Assembly (NCBI RefSeq): GCF_933775445.1
Contig: NC_065874.1
Location: 8,823,001 to 8,887,000 of the forward strand
DNA: 64,000 bases
Direction of reading: 5' to 3'
Source of the DNA: Argentina anserina
Lineage: Eukaryota; Streptophyta; Magnoliopsida; Rosales; Rosaceae
A program made the translations under genes and the position numbers. The notes under the pieces are model-generated. The model saw nothing but the letters and a program-made list of their open reading frames with translations. It did no database searches and was not told the DNA's origin. Shown one piece after another: positions 37,483 through 52,815 of this stretch (within the stretch, counting starts at the first letter, position 1; every line of letters begins with the position of its first letter).

Positions 37483-37698
37483 TGTTTGAGAATGAACGAA
37501 ATGAGAATAATAACGACGTAGTGGAACCGAACGTCTCTCTTTATTGATGATAATTGGGTCTATATATAGGCATTACATAACCACAATCTCGTAGAATTCA
37601 GAGTTCTAATATATTACGGAGATGCGAATATATCTCTAACAATAAACCTAATAAGGTTAAGACACACACAAGGGTAGAATAGTAATTCTCCTGGAACA
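37483..37698 (-). repeat. 5' LTR of full-length Copia
   Basis: 216 bp, the same length as its partner at 30933. It is followed on the minus strand by the primer-binding site at 37471-37482. Confidence 0.93.
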
Positions 37699-38848
37699 CT
37701 AACAAATATTAAATGGAAATTATTCTTCATTGTTAGAATATGCATGTGCGATTAACATCCAACTTTGCCGAGCTGCTGTGAGAGTTTCTGATCGAATCTG
37801 ACAATGAGCCTTATACCATTGGAAAAATACGAATGTCTATTTTATGTAGGATTTTACGGATCTTAATTTCGATATTCTGAGAGGAAATTATGATAGTTTG
37901 AGTGACGAGAGGTTAGAGCTGAAATCTACCCGGGTTTGCTAACATTTATGGAGAACTCAAGTTGTGTTGCCAAGTTCATTCAATTCCAATACATTAATAT
38001 TAATGATTCAGATGGAGATGCAAATATTATACGGATTCCTACTTTTACAAAAGATATTTCAAGGTTTTCTCATTCTTTATCAAGATAGGAGTCTAGAATC
38101 CAAGTCTTACAAAGAAACTGAAGTCAAATATGAGCAATAATCTTCCCTATATAAAGGAGCACGAATTTCATATGAGATGAGGTCTCCAGAGCACAATGTA
38201 GACGTCAAAGAAGCAGAGACCATCCATCCATCCTCCCATTCAATTCTTTTATGTTTTTGTTTTGTTTTCTTTGGTTATAGTTTGTTAAACCTTTTAATAG
38301 TTTATGCAGTTTGATGTTTAATTGATGGATTTATAGTTTCTTTATGATGAATTCTTAGTCACTATTTGAATTGATGCTTTATGTTTAAGTTCTTTAATTG
38401 ATCACATGAGGGTTTTGCATCTAGTAATAAGAAGATGAATTTGAGGCGTATCTGCAATATAATTGAACTTAGCTTATTGTGATTAAGAGTTGTGAATTAC
38501 ATTATTGTCGTACCTGAAGTAATGATTTGCATGACTATCTTGTTTTCTAGAACGTAATGAGTCATTCATGTTAAATTCATGCCCTACCTGGATAAACTGC
38601 ATGTTAGGATATACACATCTGCTGTACCTGGAGAGTATCATACACTTAAGAAAAACTATGGTCTAAGTGTCGTACCTGGACTTAGATATGAGAATTGTCA
38701 CCTAGAAATACAAAAGAATCCATTAGTTGCATTGATACATAAATATGATTGTTAGTGGTTGATTCTAATACTCCAGGTTCTATCTTATTTGTTTCTTTTA
38801 TAATTTATTATTTGAAAACCTAAAATCTATGTTCTTAGTTTAGATAAA

Positions 38849-39543
38849 GGGTAAATTCCTCCTATGGTACCTAATGTTTGGCTACTTGGACAATTTGATA
38901 CATGATGTATGAAAACAGAAAATTTGGTACCTAAATTTCTCAAATTTAGACCATTTTGGTACTTATGTCAATTTTGACCATATTTTTAAAGTTATTTATG
39001 TCATCTTATCTCTACTTTACTTCATTTTTTCATAATACCTTCAAATTTCCTCTAAATTATCACTAAAAATTTGATAACTCATCCACTTAGTATCTGTGAT
39101 GATTTACGTATATAATTTTCATAATGTAGCTATAAATCTAAATTAATTTTAATTATAAGTAATTAAAAAAAAAATTTTAATAAAAAATTACAATTGCATA
39201 AAGGCAATTTATTTCCTTTGCAAAAAATAATTAGGATACGATAAGTATATTAAGAAAAAAAATATTATTTTTGATATATGCGAAGTAGATGCTAAGTGGA
39301 GTAGATATATCAATTTAATTATCTCCAAAGATGCCACAATTATAGGAAGAAATGAAAAAAATGTGAATTTAATGTGTTTAGGACTAGAATGACGAAAATA
39401 ACCCTAAAAATATGATCAAAATTGATAGAGGTACCAAATGGCTTACAAATGAAAACTTCAGGTACCAAATTGTCCGTTTTCATACATCAGGTACAAAATT
39501 GTCCAAGTAGCCATATTTTAGGTACCATAGGAGGAATTAACCC
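38849..39543. mobile_element. Mutator-type MITE with long inverted repeats, 695 bp
   Basis: Perfect 9-bp target duplication TTAGATAAA at 38840-38848 and 39544-39552. The ends are long inverted repeats: GGGTAAATTCCTCCTATGGT at the left and the near-complement ATAGGAGGAATTAACCC at the right. Similarity continues inward for about 80 bp (GGACAATTTG and CATGATGTATGAAAAC motifs). No coding capacity. Confidence 0.9.
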
Positions 39544-39668
39544 TTAGATAAATTAAGTTAGGATTAAATCGATTCTCAATTCCTAATTGGAACGACCTCG
39601 TACTTACACACTATACTAACGACGATTCGTGCGTTTGTGAGTTAGAATTAAAATTTCACAACACTAGA

Positions 39669-41395
39669 CCTTGATCAACCATCATAGTACACAACACTAC
39701 ACTCTTGTCAGGTTTGCAAGAACTTAAGTTTATTATTTTCTTTCTTTTATTGTGCTAGATGTAAAATCTTATGGGATCCCATTGGTTTAGGATGCATTGA
39801 TTATTAAGGTAATACCAACTCTGATAAGTTCATATTAGACCAGAAATATGAAGAGCTGATATGTCCTTTTAGACTGATTATTCTCAAGTGTTTGTTACTA
39901 TTGGGCTGTGGGCTCTATACATTATAATGTTGGTAGTAAAATTGACTGATTCATTTGTCCAATTGATCCTCATGGTGATTGGGGAAAATTTGTTTCACCA
40001 TCTTATTAATTGAAAAATATGAGCCATACTTTGGGTTGAGTTCAGTCTTTATGTGTATCCTTCACATTATCAACACTTTTTCCATCGAGTAAGCACCGAA
40101 ATACTATGACTAGTTTTTCGTGTGCTGAACTCACAACCAACCACCTTTTAATAAGAGCAAATTATAATTAGTATCAACATTTCATCATGAAATTATCAAA
40201 ATACATTTATCCCTTCCGGATCCCTTCAATGGTTGGAGAAAACATTTTCCTCATGATTTGCAAGTTTGCAATACCCTTTTTGGGTCTGGTGAGTGGTGGT
40301 CTTGCTTTATCGTAAAGTCTATAGTAGTATATACATATTGAGCTTGTTGAATTATCCCACATCTATTGGGCCCGAGATTCCCGCTTATTGGGTTTATAAA
40401 TTATATGACAATTGTTCTCAAGTCTCCAGTACGAAATGGGAAAGCTTCACCTTCATCTTCAGGCTGCTTCAGAGACTTAAACAGTTAAACTCAACTGAAC
40501 TACATTCCAGCTGTCTCATCATAAGTCCCTCCTTTTCTTAGTCCTCTTATTGGTCAATATGTCCATGCATTATTTTCCTACTCATTGGATTTTTGTTGCC
40601 ATTTGCATACTATAATCCATTTCGGGTGTTCACATCTGTCTCTAAGACGACTTAACGTGGTTCAATCTATTGACTTGTAGGAGAAAATGAAAGGGATAGA
40701 GAAAATGACCAGATTTTACTTCAAGAACAATGCCAAAGAGTACCCAAATCAGAAATCTGCAGTTTTGTTTGGGTTGTGGGATTTGAATGAGATGATTTTT
40801 CACTGGGAATTGGGAAATATGGTATTTCTAGAATTCGCCGCATTAGTGGTCCTGGAATTCAATTCATTTCCAAGATGATCACTATTGAATGTGAAATGAT
40901 TACACATTCCTTATTGCCATCTGGAGTTATATGACATTGGAAGCAAGAACCCTACCTTCTGTTGAATTGAATCCTTTTAGTTTCGCATTGGATGGTGATG
41001 TTTAGAGGAAAGCAGTTCTAGTCTTGTATGTTTAAGCATATTAATAGGCCGCCTGCAATGTACGAAACTGGGGAAAAAATCTTTGCAACTGATTCAAACT
41101 GTATGTATTGATTTTATTTTGAGTTTTTTTGTTTTGATAATTGCTCATTACGTGTCAGATGATAATACTTTACTGGTATTGAATGTTGAAGGAATAAAAA
41201 AAATGGTTGATTAGATGATCAAGGCTTGATGACAGGGTAGCTAATAATGCCATAGAATGTTGAAGGTGTTAGAAAAAATGCTTTTGTTTGGAGATGTTTA
41301 TTCAAAGCAGGATTTTCTTTCTTTGACAAGGATAGTGATGTTTATTGAAAGCAGTTTCTAATCTTTATTCAAATGCGGTCGCAATCTTTCATGTG
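39669..41395. other. Gene-free sequence upstream of the kinase block
   Basis: Short frames only; the longest (82 codons at 40293, 63 codons at 40687) show no recognisable domain. Confidence 0.5.
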
Positions 41396-42770
41396 TGAAT
41401 TTGTGTAATCTTGTTAAGTAAAGGACCACACCCGCAGTTTTGGCTTCCTTGCGACTATGCCAAATGCATGTACTGACTCATCCTGGGTTAGTCATTTGTA
41501 TTCTCACCTAGCGAAAATTAGGAAGATAGTCAATCCATTACGACTATAGAATATTGCAGGAATTAGAAAATCTCTAACTTATCCAGTCATAACTCTGAAC
41601 ATATGGTCGCCAAATTCATAGGAATCAATTAATGTCAATCATAGAGGTGTAGGCTTCAGTGTTTAATTTCAACTATTGCAGCAATGGAGCAGGGGATTTA
41701 TGTGGTATTCTCCTACCTCAGAAGTGAGGGTTCGTTCAACTATGATAGTCGTAAGAAAACTTTTGACAGTCACCACCTTGAACTTCATTGAGCTCCATAC
41801 CAGTAATTTAATTACGAGTCAAACTGTCAAACTAGGTTTTATTCACTTATCTAGATTCTAGTTTGACAGTGTGTCAAACCAGATTTCCTATAATCTAGAT
41901 AGTAGTTATATGACTAATATCCATTCTCTCCAATCCAGAATTCCTGGCAGCAACACACTCAAGAAATTGATAGGGCAAATAGTCAATCCAATACAGCTAG
42001 AAAAAAATTGCAGGAACTATAAAATCTATTGCTTATTTCCAATCATAACTCTGAACATACAGTATATGGGCACCAAAATTATAGGAATTAATCAACTGCA
42101 GTCTTGCAGAGTTGTTGAAGTGTTAATAGGGAGGCTTCAGTGTTAATTCAAATATTTCAGCATGGGAATGAGGGATTATTGAGGTGTTCACCTTCTAGAT
42201 AATTGTGGCGTTCTACTATAGTTGTAAAAAAAAAATTGTTAGTCACCACCCTGAACTTCATGGAACTCCATACCAGTAATCTCCCTGTGAGTCGCACACT
42301 GTTCTAATACTGTCTGTAACGTTTCTGGGTTTGTGAGGTTCTCTTTTGCAGACACATATATTTGAAAAGTTTTCCTCATTTAGTGAAATGCATTTCTGGT
42401 CTTTCATGTTTGATTGATCTTGTCAAGTAAAACATCACACCTGCAGTTTATACAACTGGGAGAGATTCCCTCAAGAATTGAAATGCATGTATTGACTGAT
42501 CTTAACCTAGTGATTTGTCTTCTTTGCTGGGGTCAAACACTCCCAGTCTGACTTCCTGGAAGCAGGACAAAAGAAAATGAAAGGATAGATAGTTAGAGGT
42601 GCAATAGATTGAAGGATTTGGAAACTAATAGTTTCTTCCAATCATAGCTCTATATGTATGATTACCGAGTTTGTAGGTTCCTATTAATTATAGAGTAGTT
42701 GAAATGTCAATCATAGAAAGAGAGGCTTCTGTGTTTTAACTATTACAGCAAGGGATTAGGGGGATAGTGA
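41396..42770 (+). repeat. Degenerate duplications of kinase-gene upstream sequence
   Basis: Two kinds of module recur. Module A (AAATGCATGTA.TGACT.ATC) is at about 41396-41490 and 42410-42520. Module B (AGTCAATCCA..AC, then AATCATAACTCTGAACATA, then AGGCTTCAGTGTT) is at about 41531-41810, 41981-42290 and, more weakly, 42585-42760. The last B copy runs into the kinase gene. Its end, TTTTAACTATTACAGCAA, matches TTTTAACTATAAAAGCAA in front of the second kinase gene, so the modules look like copies of an ancestral promoter. Confidence 0.7.
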
Positions 42771-42783
42771 GTAATCTATAGAA

Positions 42784-46427
<3,644 letters not shown>

Positions 46428-46594
46428 GAGCATTTAATTTATCGAGTATTTCTGCGTGTCTGCCCATGCATTTTAGTTAATTTCTTTCTACCATTAGGGC
46501 TTATAGCGTGTTAATCATCCTAAAAATAGCGTGAAGGGTCTAGATCGCAAGCCACACTCCTTCCTTCCACCTTAATGCTCTCGATTCTATCTAA

Positions 46595-47267
46595 GGGTCA
46601 GTTTGACACAACTTTTGTATCTGTTTTTGAAACTGCTTTAGCTTTTGTGAGTAATTAATGATGTTTGGTAAACTTCTTTAAAACTGCTTTTGACTCAAAT
46701 TAATTCTGTCCACAGCTGAAATTGAAAAGCTAGAGGAGGGTAGCTTTTGAAAGTGGCTTTTGGCAAAAACATTTTTAATGAAATTTTATGGGCAACCAAT
46801 TTTGTCCTTAGTCTTTCCTAAATTTTACATGCCCATAAATTAGGTTATATTTAATTATGGTGGATAAATATTTTTGTGTAATATTTAAGTGTTTTAACCT
46901 AAACTTTTTATCTGGTTCAAACAATGTATAACCAAAACAATTACAAATAATTATACTAACAATTGGAATAGCCCATAGTGTGTATAATTCATATAATTAA
47001 TATACAAATTAAAGATGAATGAATCATTTTGTCCATTTTATTAACACTTTAAACATTTATTAACATTTTGGTAATTATACATACTAAAAGCCCTTTTTGT
47101 TTACAACTTACCAAACACAAATAATAGTTTTTTGCTCTCACATCACTTTCTAAAACAGTTTACCAAACTCTTTAACAACTTTCTCTCATAGCAACTTCAA
47201 AAGTCATTTTGCTCACAACAGTTTTAAAAGTCATTTTGCTCACAACACAGCTGTACCAAACAGGACC
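46595..47267. mobile_element. PIF/Harbinger-type MITE, 673 bp
   Basis: Left end GGGTCAGTTTGACACAAC; right end is the complement of GGTCCTGTTTGGTACAGC. The flanks are the 3-bp duplication TAA (46592-46594 and 47268-47270). Subterminal copies of CAAAAGTCATTTTGCTCACAA repeat at the right end. Non-coding. Confidence 0.7.
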
Positions 47268-47270
47268 TAA

Positions 47271-48121
47271 ATCCAAAAGAACTAAAGAAGTTGTGCAAGT
47301 ACCTAGGGGTCTGCCTGCCTTTCTTTCCGGCCTCCGACGACGCTTCTCCACCTTGGGCCGCTTCCTAGACGCTCTCCAAGAGAGTGAGCACCGCTCCCGC
47401 CCATCTCGGGCTTGGCCGGATCCTTTTTATGTCGATTTGTCGTCATGTCCTTAGCGTCGGTGCTTGGTTAGTGCCCGCCGAAGCTAGTTCACATATCTCT
47501 TATCGGATGAGGTTCTTCTCCGATGTTTGTTGGTGGGAGAAGAAGATTCAGATCTGGGATCCGGGTCCTTTTTCTTCTCCAGTTTCATGGAAGGGCTTCT
47601 CCGATCTGGTCCAAGGTTTCATAGTCTAGTGGTGGAGAGCAAAACTTATTCATCAAGTTTTTTTTCCAACTTGTTGTATCGATCCAGCTTTGGCTGTCGT
47701 CACCGAGCCCGTTCCCGAGCGGTGTGTCATGCAGGCGACAGTTTGGATTGACGTCGGGAGTTCGACGGTGCTTCCTTGGGTGCCCAGATTAGATCTAGGT
47801 TTCCCAATGAAGTTTTAGGTTGCTTTGGGCTTGGTTTGGAGGAGTGAGCCGTTGTGTTTGAGACCTTCTCACCAATAGGCTCAGATCTGGGGTCCAGGAA
47901 GACGTGATGGACTGATTTAGGCTTTTGTTATTTGGATTAGAGGCTCATATCGCTCCGGCTTAGTTTTTGGGTGTCAAGAATAAGTTAGCTGATGCTGACA
48001 GAACACTTTTTTCTGGTTACTTGTTGAGCGAATTGCAGCGGATTTCGTCATAGATCTAGTTGAGAAATTGGTAATATCTAGTTCTCTAGGTTTTTTTAGT
48101 TGTTTAATTCGTGCACTCTCA
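47271..48121. other. GC-richer sequence of retroelement-like composition
   Basis: Several 75-111-codon frames overlap on the plus strand, none with a recognisable domain. Composition and style resemble the 57.2-57.9 kb LINE-like segment, so it may be an old retroelement leader. I found no ends. Confidence 0.3.
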
Positions 48122-48126
48122 TTATC

Positions 48127-50629
48127 TGTAATAACCCGATTTCTCCTGAACGATTATTGGATTGATTTTAAATTTATAAAGTTTGTGAAACTCATTAAAT
48201 GTGTTTGTGTCGCCTTACGACGTCGGAAATCGAAAACGGAAACGTTATCGGAACTTCGATTTAGAAAAACGTTACGTTTCCGTGACGAGAGATCGACTTT
48301 TATCCTGTCACTCGGTTGTAAAAACGTTCTTCACGAAAGTTGTAGAGCTTATCGTTACGCGTTTGTGGACATATCACGCGTTCGAATCGGACGTCGGACG
48401 TGAAAGTTATTAACGTTGGAAGTTAGTTTCCGATTTTGGAAACGAGTAGAAAAAGAATATTTTTCATATTAGGGTTTCCATTTTTGGAAACCCCTCTCTC
48501 TCTCCTCACCCCGCCTCCCTCTCTTCTCTCTCCCCGAGTTCTCTCTCTCTCGCCTCAGAAAAATCGCCTCCGGCAATCTGCTTCCCTGGGCCGCCGTGGC
48601 TCTCACCGCCCGGCTCTACGGCATCGTAAGGACCTCCGCAGCAACCCTCGAGCTCATCGCCTTGTGCCTCGCCGCCGTGAAGCCACCCGACGTCGCCAAA
48701 GTTTATGCAATTCCTCCCCCGTGTTTTTCCGCCACCACCATGCCAGAGGCGAGCTCGCCACCATCAAATCGAGGTGAGGTTGATGCTTAGGATGATTTTT
48801 GTGATGGTTTTGGTATGTTTTGGAGGGAGATCGGAGGGGAGGGTTGATCACCGCCGCCTTAGGCGGCGCGTGTGGGTGCGTGTGGTAGCCTAGGGGCGAT
48901 TTGAATCCGTAGGAGGGTGGAGGAGGAAGAGAGGAGGAGAAATGGGGCGGCGGTGGCGTGCTACGCGCCGGTCATAGGCTCGGCGCGTGGGCCCCACACG
49001 CTGCCACAATGAGTGGCGCGTGAGCGCCACGCACGGTCGCCGGAGGTGGCGCATGTACCCACGCGCCGCCACGTGCGGCGGCGTGTGAATAGTGTTTTCG
49101 AAACAGTAATTTGTAAAATTTATTTTTACGTACGGTAAATGTAAAAAGTAATTTACGTACAGTAAATGTAAATTTTATTTACATACAGTAAATGTAAAAT
49201 TACTTTCAGTAAATATAAAAGTAATTTCGGAAGGGTAAATCGGTAACTATTATTTATTGAGACAATATTTATATTGTAAATGCATACGTGCAGAAATATG
49301 TAAACAGTATGTACACGTACATGAATACGTAATTGATGTGTATTTGTATAGAAATACGTGAATAGTAAATTATTATTACTGTTTCATCATTTAAGGTTTA
49401 CGTAACGATTCTAAATTCTTTTCTTATCTTCTCAAGGTGATCGATAATTCAAGTAAAGGAATTACTTTCGGAATCGTGGAATTACGCTCGAGATTATAAG
49501 GTGAGTAAAATCTCAATTTATGGATCTACCCTTGCGGAGATTCGGGTTTATGCTGAATTTTAAAGAATGAAATATGATATGTATATGATATAGTGGAATA
49601 TATATTTGTATAAATGGTAAATAGGTACATATATATAGTTTGCTACATTATATATTGTCATGATTTCGTGGTGAATATGTTCATTTTGGTGATGAGATTT
49701 ATATATCGAGCATGTGATTTAATTTGTACAATATGACACGATGATTATTGTATGTGGTTTTAACATGGAGTTGTTAAAACGTTTTGTCTTCGGACGAGTT
49801 TTATGTCTTCAGACGTGTTTTTGTTTTCGGACGTGTTTATGTCTTCGGACCAGTCTTCAGACGTGTTTGACATGTCGGAACCTAGCATTTGGCTGGGCGA
49901 AAGTTACGATACAGTTAGAGCTCTAGTCTGTCTGCCGGGGTACTGCATATGAGGTAACAGATGAATTATCGGCTTATGAGTACCCATATATTTTTGATAT
50001 TGGATGACAGATGGTTGTCCAATGTCAGCGGCATAATGAGGGGTAACAGAGGGGTACCAGCGCTCATGAGTACCCGTATTTTAAATGCATTTGGGTAAAC
50101 AGAGGGGTTGCCCAATTCTCATGAGTACATATATTTTCACATTATTAGACAACCAGACGGGCCGTCTAATGAGTCATGAGTGCATTTATATCTGTTGATT
50201 TGTGGATTTTCGTATATATATTGATATGCGAGTTATATTGTTGTTTTACTCATACGAGCTGCAAAGCTTACCGGGTTTGTGTTTACAATCTCGGTGCACC
50301 TATTCGATGGTGTAGGGAATAACTCCGCAGGTGTGGATTAGCGGAAATCGACGGACCGCTCAGAGGACTTGGAGTTATTTATTTCCATCTTGTGGTGAGG
50401 ACTTTGTGTGGATTTCTTTGTGAGGATTTTGTGAGGATTATACATTTTCATTTGTTATAATGTTGAATTATAAATTTTGGTTTGTAATAATCGGTTTGAC
50501 TGAGTTGTATTTTGAACTCAGAGATGATCCGCTGTGACATTTAAATGATTTCGATACATTGAGATTATTTTAGTGTTTTTCATGACTTCGAAATTTGAAT
50601 TTCATACTCGAAATTTTGGGGCCGTGACA
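48127..50629. repeat. Solo LTR (Gypsy-like), 2.5 kb
   Basis: Begins TGTAATAACCCGATTTC and ends AATTTTGGGGCCGTGACA. It is flanked by the perfect 5-bp duplication TTATC (48122-48126 and 50630-50634). The terminal sequences are of the type found in plant Tekay/Del-like Gypsy LTRs. The interior includes a GC-rich stretch (48480-49080) whose long frames are compositional, AGTAAATGTAAA repeats (49130-49215) and a TCTTCGGACG minisatellite. No gag or pol remains. Confidence 0.9.
49781..49875. repeat. TCTTCGGACGTGTTT minisatellite inside the solo LTR
   Basis: About five degenerate copies of (G)TCTTCGGACGTGTTTT in tandem. Confidence 0.75.
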
Positions 50630-50634
50630 TTATC

Positions 50635-51934
50635 GTTACCTTACGAAATGGGCAAGAGTGTGTTTATGGTGTACCATACATTTTCTTCTATATATTTTTA
50701 ACTATGCATCGGTGATTAAAAATAAAAATAAATTTGTTACTGAAAGTCTCACACCACTACATCGTAAATCGTAAAAGTATTAGGGCCAATTACACATAAG
50801 ACTGATTCATGACTCATATTTTTAGTAAAGAATACTCAAAACATTCTTTCTAAGGTCATTTTTTTATATTAAAGTGCGTCTACTATAGGCATTAAAAATA
50901 TTGTCAATGAATTGGAAAGATACCAACCAAAAGATACGGCCAATCAAAATAAAAGCTACTGCACTTGCAACCAAAAGCTACTTCAAATTCAGTGATCAAT
51001 TCAGAATCTTCACCGGTGGCAAATCTCAAAGCCAAGCAACTTTGAATCTGCAATTGAGAGAGAGATGGTTCGGTGACCAATTCGGTCCTTCGCCAGCGGC
51101 GGCAAGAGTGCTCTTCACAAGCGAATTGGAAACCTTCAGAAGAGTGACGGAGGTTGGAGCGGTGGGAGAGAACCCCTCCAGGGACTTGATCTGAACGGAA
51201 TTCAAGCCCTCCAGCGCATTTGAATGCTGATCTCATCCTCTGCACATTAGCGTCGTCAGTAGTGAAATATGTCCTTTAACGAGGTTTTCTTAAAATATTA
51301 TTACTCTTACTTTTATAATTTTCAGGAGTCATTTGAAGAGTTATAGGGCTACATGGTTCTGATCATAGAGTCATCCCAGAATTGAAACTCTTAAACTAGT
51401 GCTTCAAGCTACAAATATTGCACTTATTTTCATATGCAAGACAACGTAATTAGAGAAGGAGAAAGCCACTTTTAAACCATTGAAATCGTTTATGTTAACA
51501 TGATGTATGAATTGATTGCTTTGAGGGATTTCTTTGACATTCATGTTAAGTCCTGCAAGCACCCAGTCTATAATACGTATCAGATTGACCACCTCTGAAG
51601 TTTGAAGTACTCCTAGCTCATGTGTTCTTGAATTATATTTGAAAGTGCCGGGTTTTCAGTTAAAGTAAGGTTACATAACTGCAGCTGACATTGCCTAATG
51701 CCATTTTTATTAAAAAGGGTTATTTCAAGATGAAAATGTTAATTGAATACCCTAGTTTGACAGTTGATAAAAGAGGCTATAATTAAGGGGTATGAATGAT
51801 AAAAATGTATATCTTCATTTACAAAATGATAAAAATGGGTTGTTTTTTTTTTCACTCGGACTGTTATACCCTTTCTTATGTTTTTATCTAATTTCACCCT
51901 TACCTAACCTGATTTTCTCCTAATTTCTCTATTC
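50635..51934. other. Spacer with an unrecognised gene-like patch
   Basis: At 50904-51245 the minus strand has a 113-codon frame, and another minus-strand frame reads LNSVQIKSLEGFSPTAPTS. A CTCTCTCTCAATTGCAG splice-acceptor-like site lies at about 51052-51068. Codon use looks gene-like, but I do not recognise the protein, and nothing continues it. It may be a gene fragment. The remainder shows nothing. Confidence 0.3.
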
Positions 51935-51972
51935 CTCTCTCATTCTCTCTCTGTTCCTCTCTCCTTCTCGAT

Positions 51973-51976
<4 letters not shown>

Positions 51977-52002
<26 letters not shown>
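51977..52002. repeat. (TC)n microsatellite
   Basis: Thirteen TC units in a CT-rich leader-like region. Confidence 0.9.
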
Positions 52003-52003
<1 letters not shown>

Positions 52004-52635
52004 TAGTTGAAGACGAACCACATCTCGCATTGAATCCGAAGAAAAGACCTCATCACTTCTTCTTCTCGATCTACAATTCTGCCATTGAAGCACCTTTTTT
52101 GAATTCTCAGGTAATCACCCCACATCGATCAATTTACCCTCACCTTATACATTGTTTTCTCGTATGATTTTATAATTTGGTTGTTTGATTTCAAATTATC
52201 ATAGTTTATTGGGCTTTGGTTGTTTGATGTTTAGATAGGAATCCGGTGTTGTTTGATTACAATTTACCCTATGATTTAATACATTGCTTGAAATCCTATA
52301 GCTTTTTTATCTTTGATTCGTAATACATTAATTTCCAGCTCGTACAGTTACTTGTATAGTTATTGATGTTGTGACAGTTACTTGTATAGTTACTGATGTT
52401 GTACAAATAATAACTTCTTTTTTGGACATTGATTTCCATTTCTCTTTATTAATGCTACATTTATCACCAATAAGTACACATGACAATTTCTTTCTACATC
52501 AGCAAAGGACGCAAATCAAGATGCATGGCCCTTAATTTTTTCCTCTTTTCTTATTTCCTTCATTTTGGACTCTGAAACAGTTACTTACATAGTTACACAT
52601 ATGGTTACTCATGTTGTTTTTTGATTGTTGTGCAG

Positions 52636-52815
52636 GTTTGTATCAAGTAGCTTATCCTATTGTGGACTCTAAAATTGAGAGTAACTAGACCTTCTTTCTT
52701 GGGATTTTATCTGAATATATGTTTGCATACTCTACAAGGCAGATCACATTCATCTCTGATCATAATCATGGCCTTTGTAAATCAGTCCAAACAATGTTTC
52801 CTAAAGGTGTTTGAT
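52636..52815 (+). pseudogene. MULE (Mutator-like) transposase fragment
   Basis: Directly after a splice-acceptor-like TTGTGCAG, one frame reads LYQVAYPIVDSKIESN, then a stop where the family has Trp, then TFFLGILSEYMF. It continues ITFISDHNHGLCKSVQTMFP. This is the central MULE transposase signature from memory: a VVDSEN..W.WFL stretch followed by FISDRHKGL..AV...FP. Two catalytic-region aspartates (in VDS and ISD) are kept. Only about 60 residues remain, ending at a second stop. Confidence 0.8.

Larger units (their letters stand above)
30933..37698 (-). mobile_element. Full-length Ty1/Copia retrotransposon, minus orientation, decayed
   Basis: Two 216-bp LTRs (37483-37698 as 5' LTR, 30933-31148 as 3' LTR) are flanked by the perfect 5-bp target duplication CTAAC (30928-30932 and 37699-37703). 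The primer-binding site after the 5' LTR reads TGTTATCAGCAC on the minus strand, close to the initiator-methionine tRNA complement. The polypurine tract ACAAGAGGAAG precedes the 3' LTR. The body keeps gag, integrase and reverse-transcriptase remnants, but all are broken by stops and frameshifts. Total length is 6.77 kb. Confidence 0.93.
30629..39663. mobile_element. Solo LTR (Gypsy-like), about 1.56 kb, split by two nested insertions
   Basis: Begins TGATGTGCTTTTATT and ends AAAATTTCACAACA. It is flanked by the 5-bp target duplication CTAGA (30624-30628 and 39664-39668). The 3' portion, with GACCTCGTACTTACACAC and an ACGATTCGTGCG motif, resembles the ends of plant Tat/Athila-type Gypsy LTRs. 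Inside are a complete Copia element (30933-37698) and a Mutator-type MITE (38849-39543). A segment of about 160 bp at 30690-30778 and onward is duplicated in tandem, and the Copia landed in the second copy. No gag or pol of its own remains. Confidence 0.8.

Noticed and set aside
48436..49072. Overlapping 60-113-codon frames that look like a GC-rich gene
   Set aside because: Entirely inside a solo LTR bounded by TTATC duplications; low-complexity composition.
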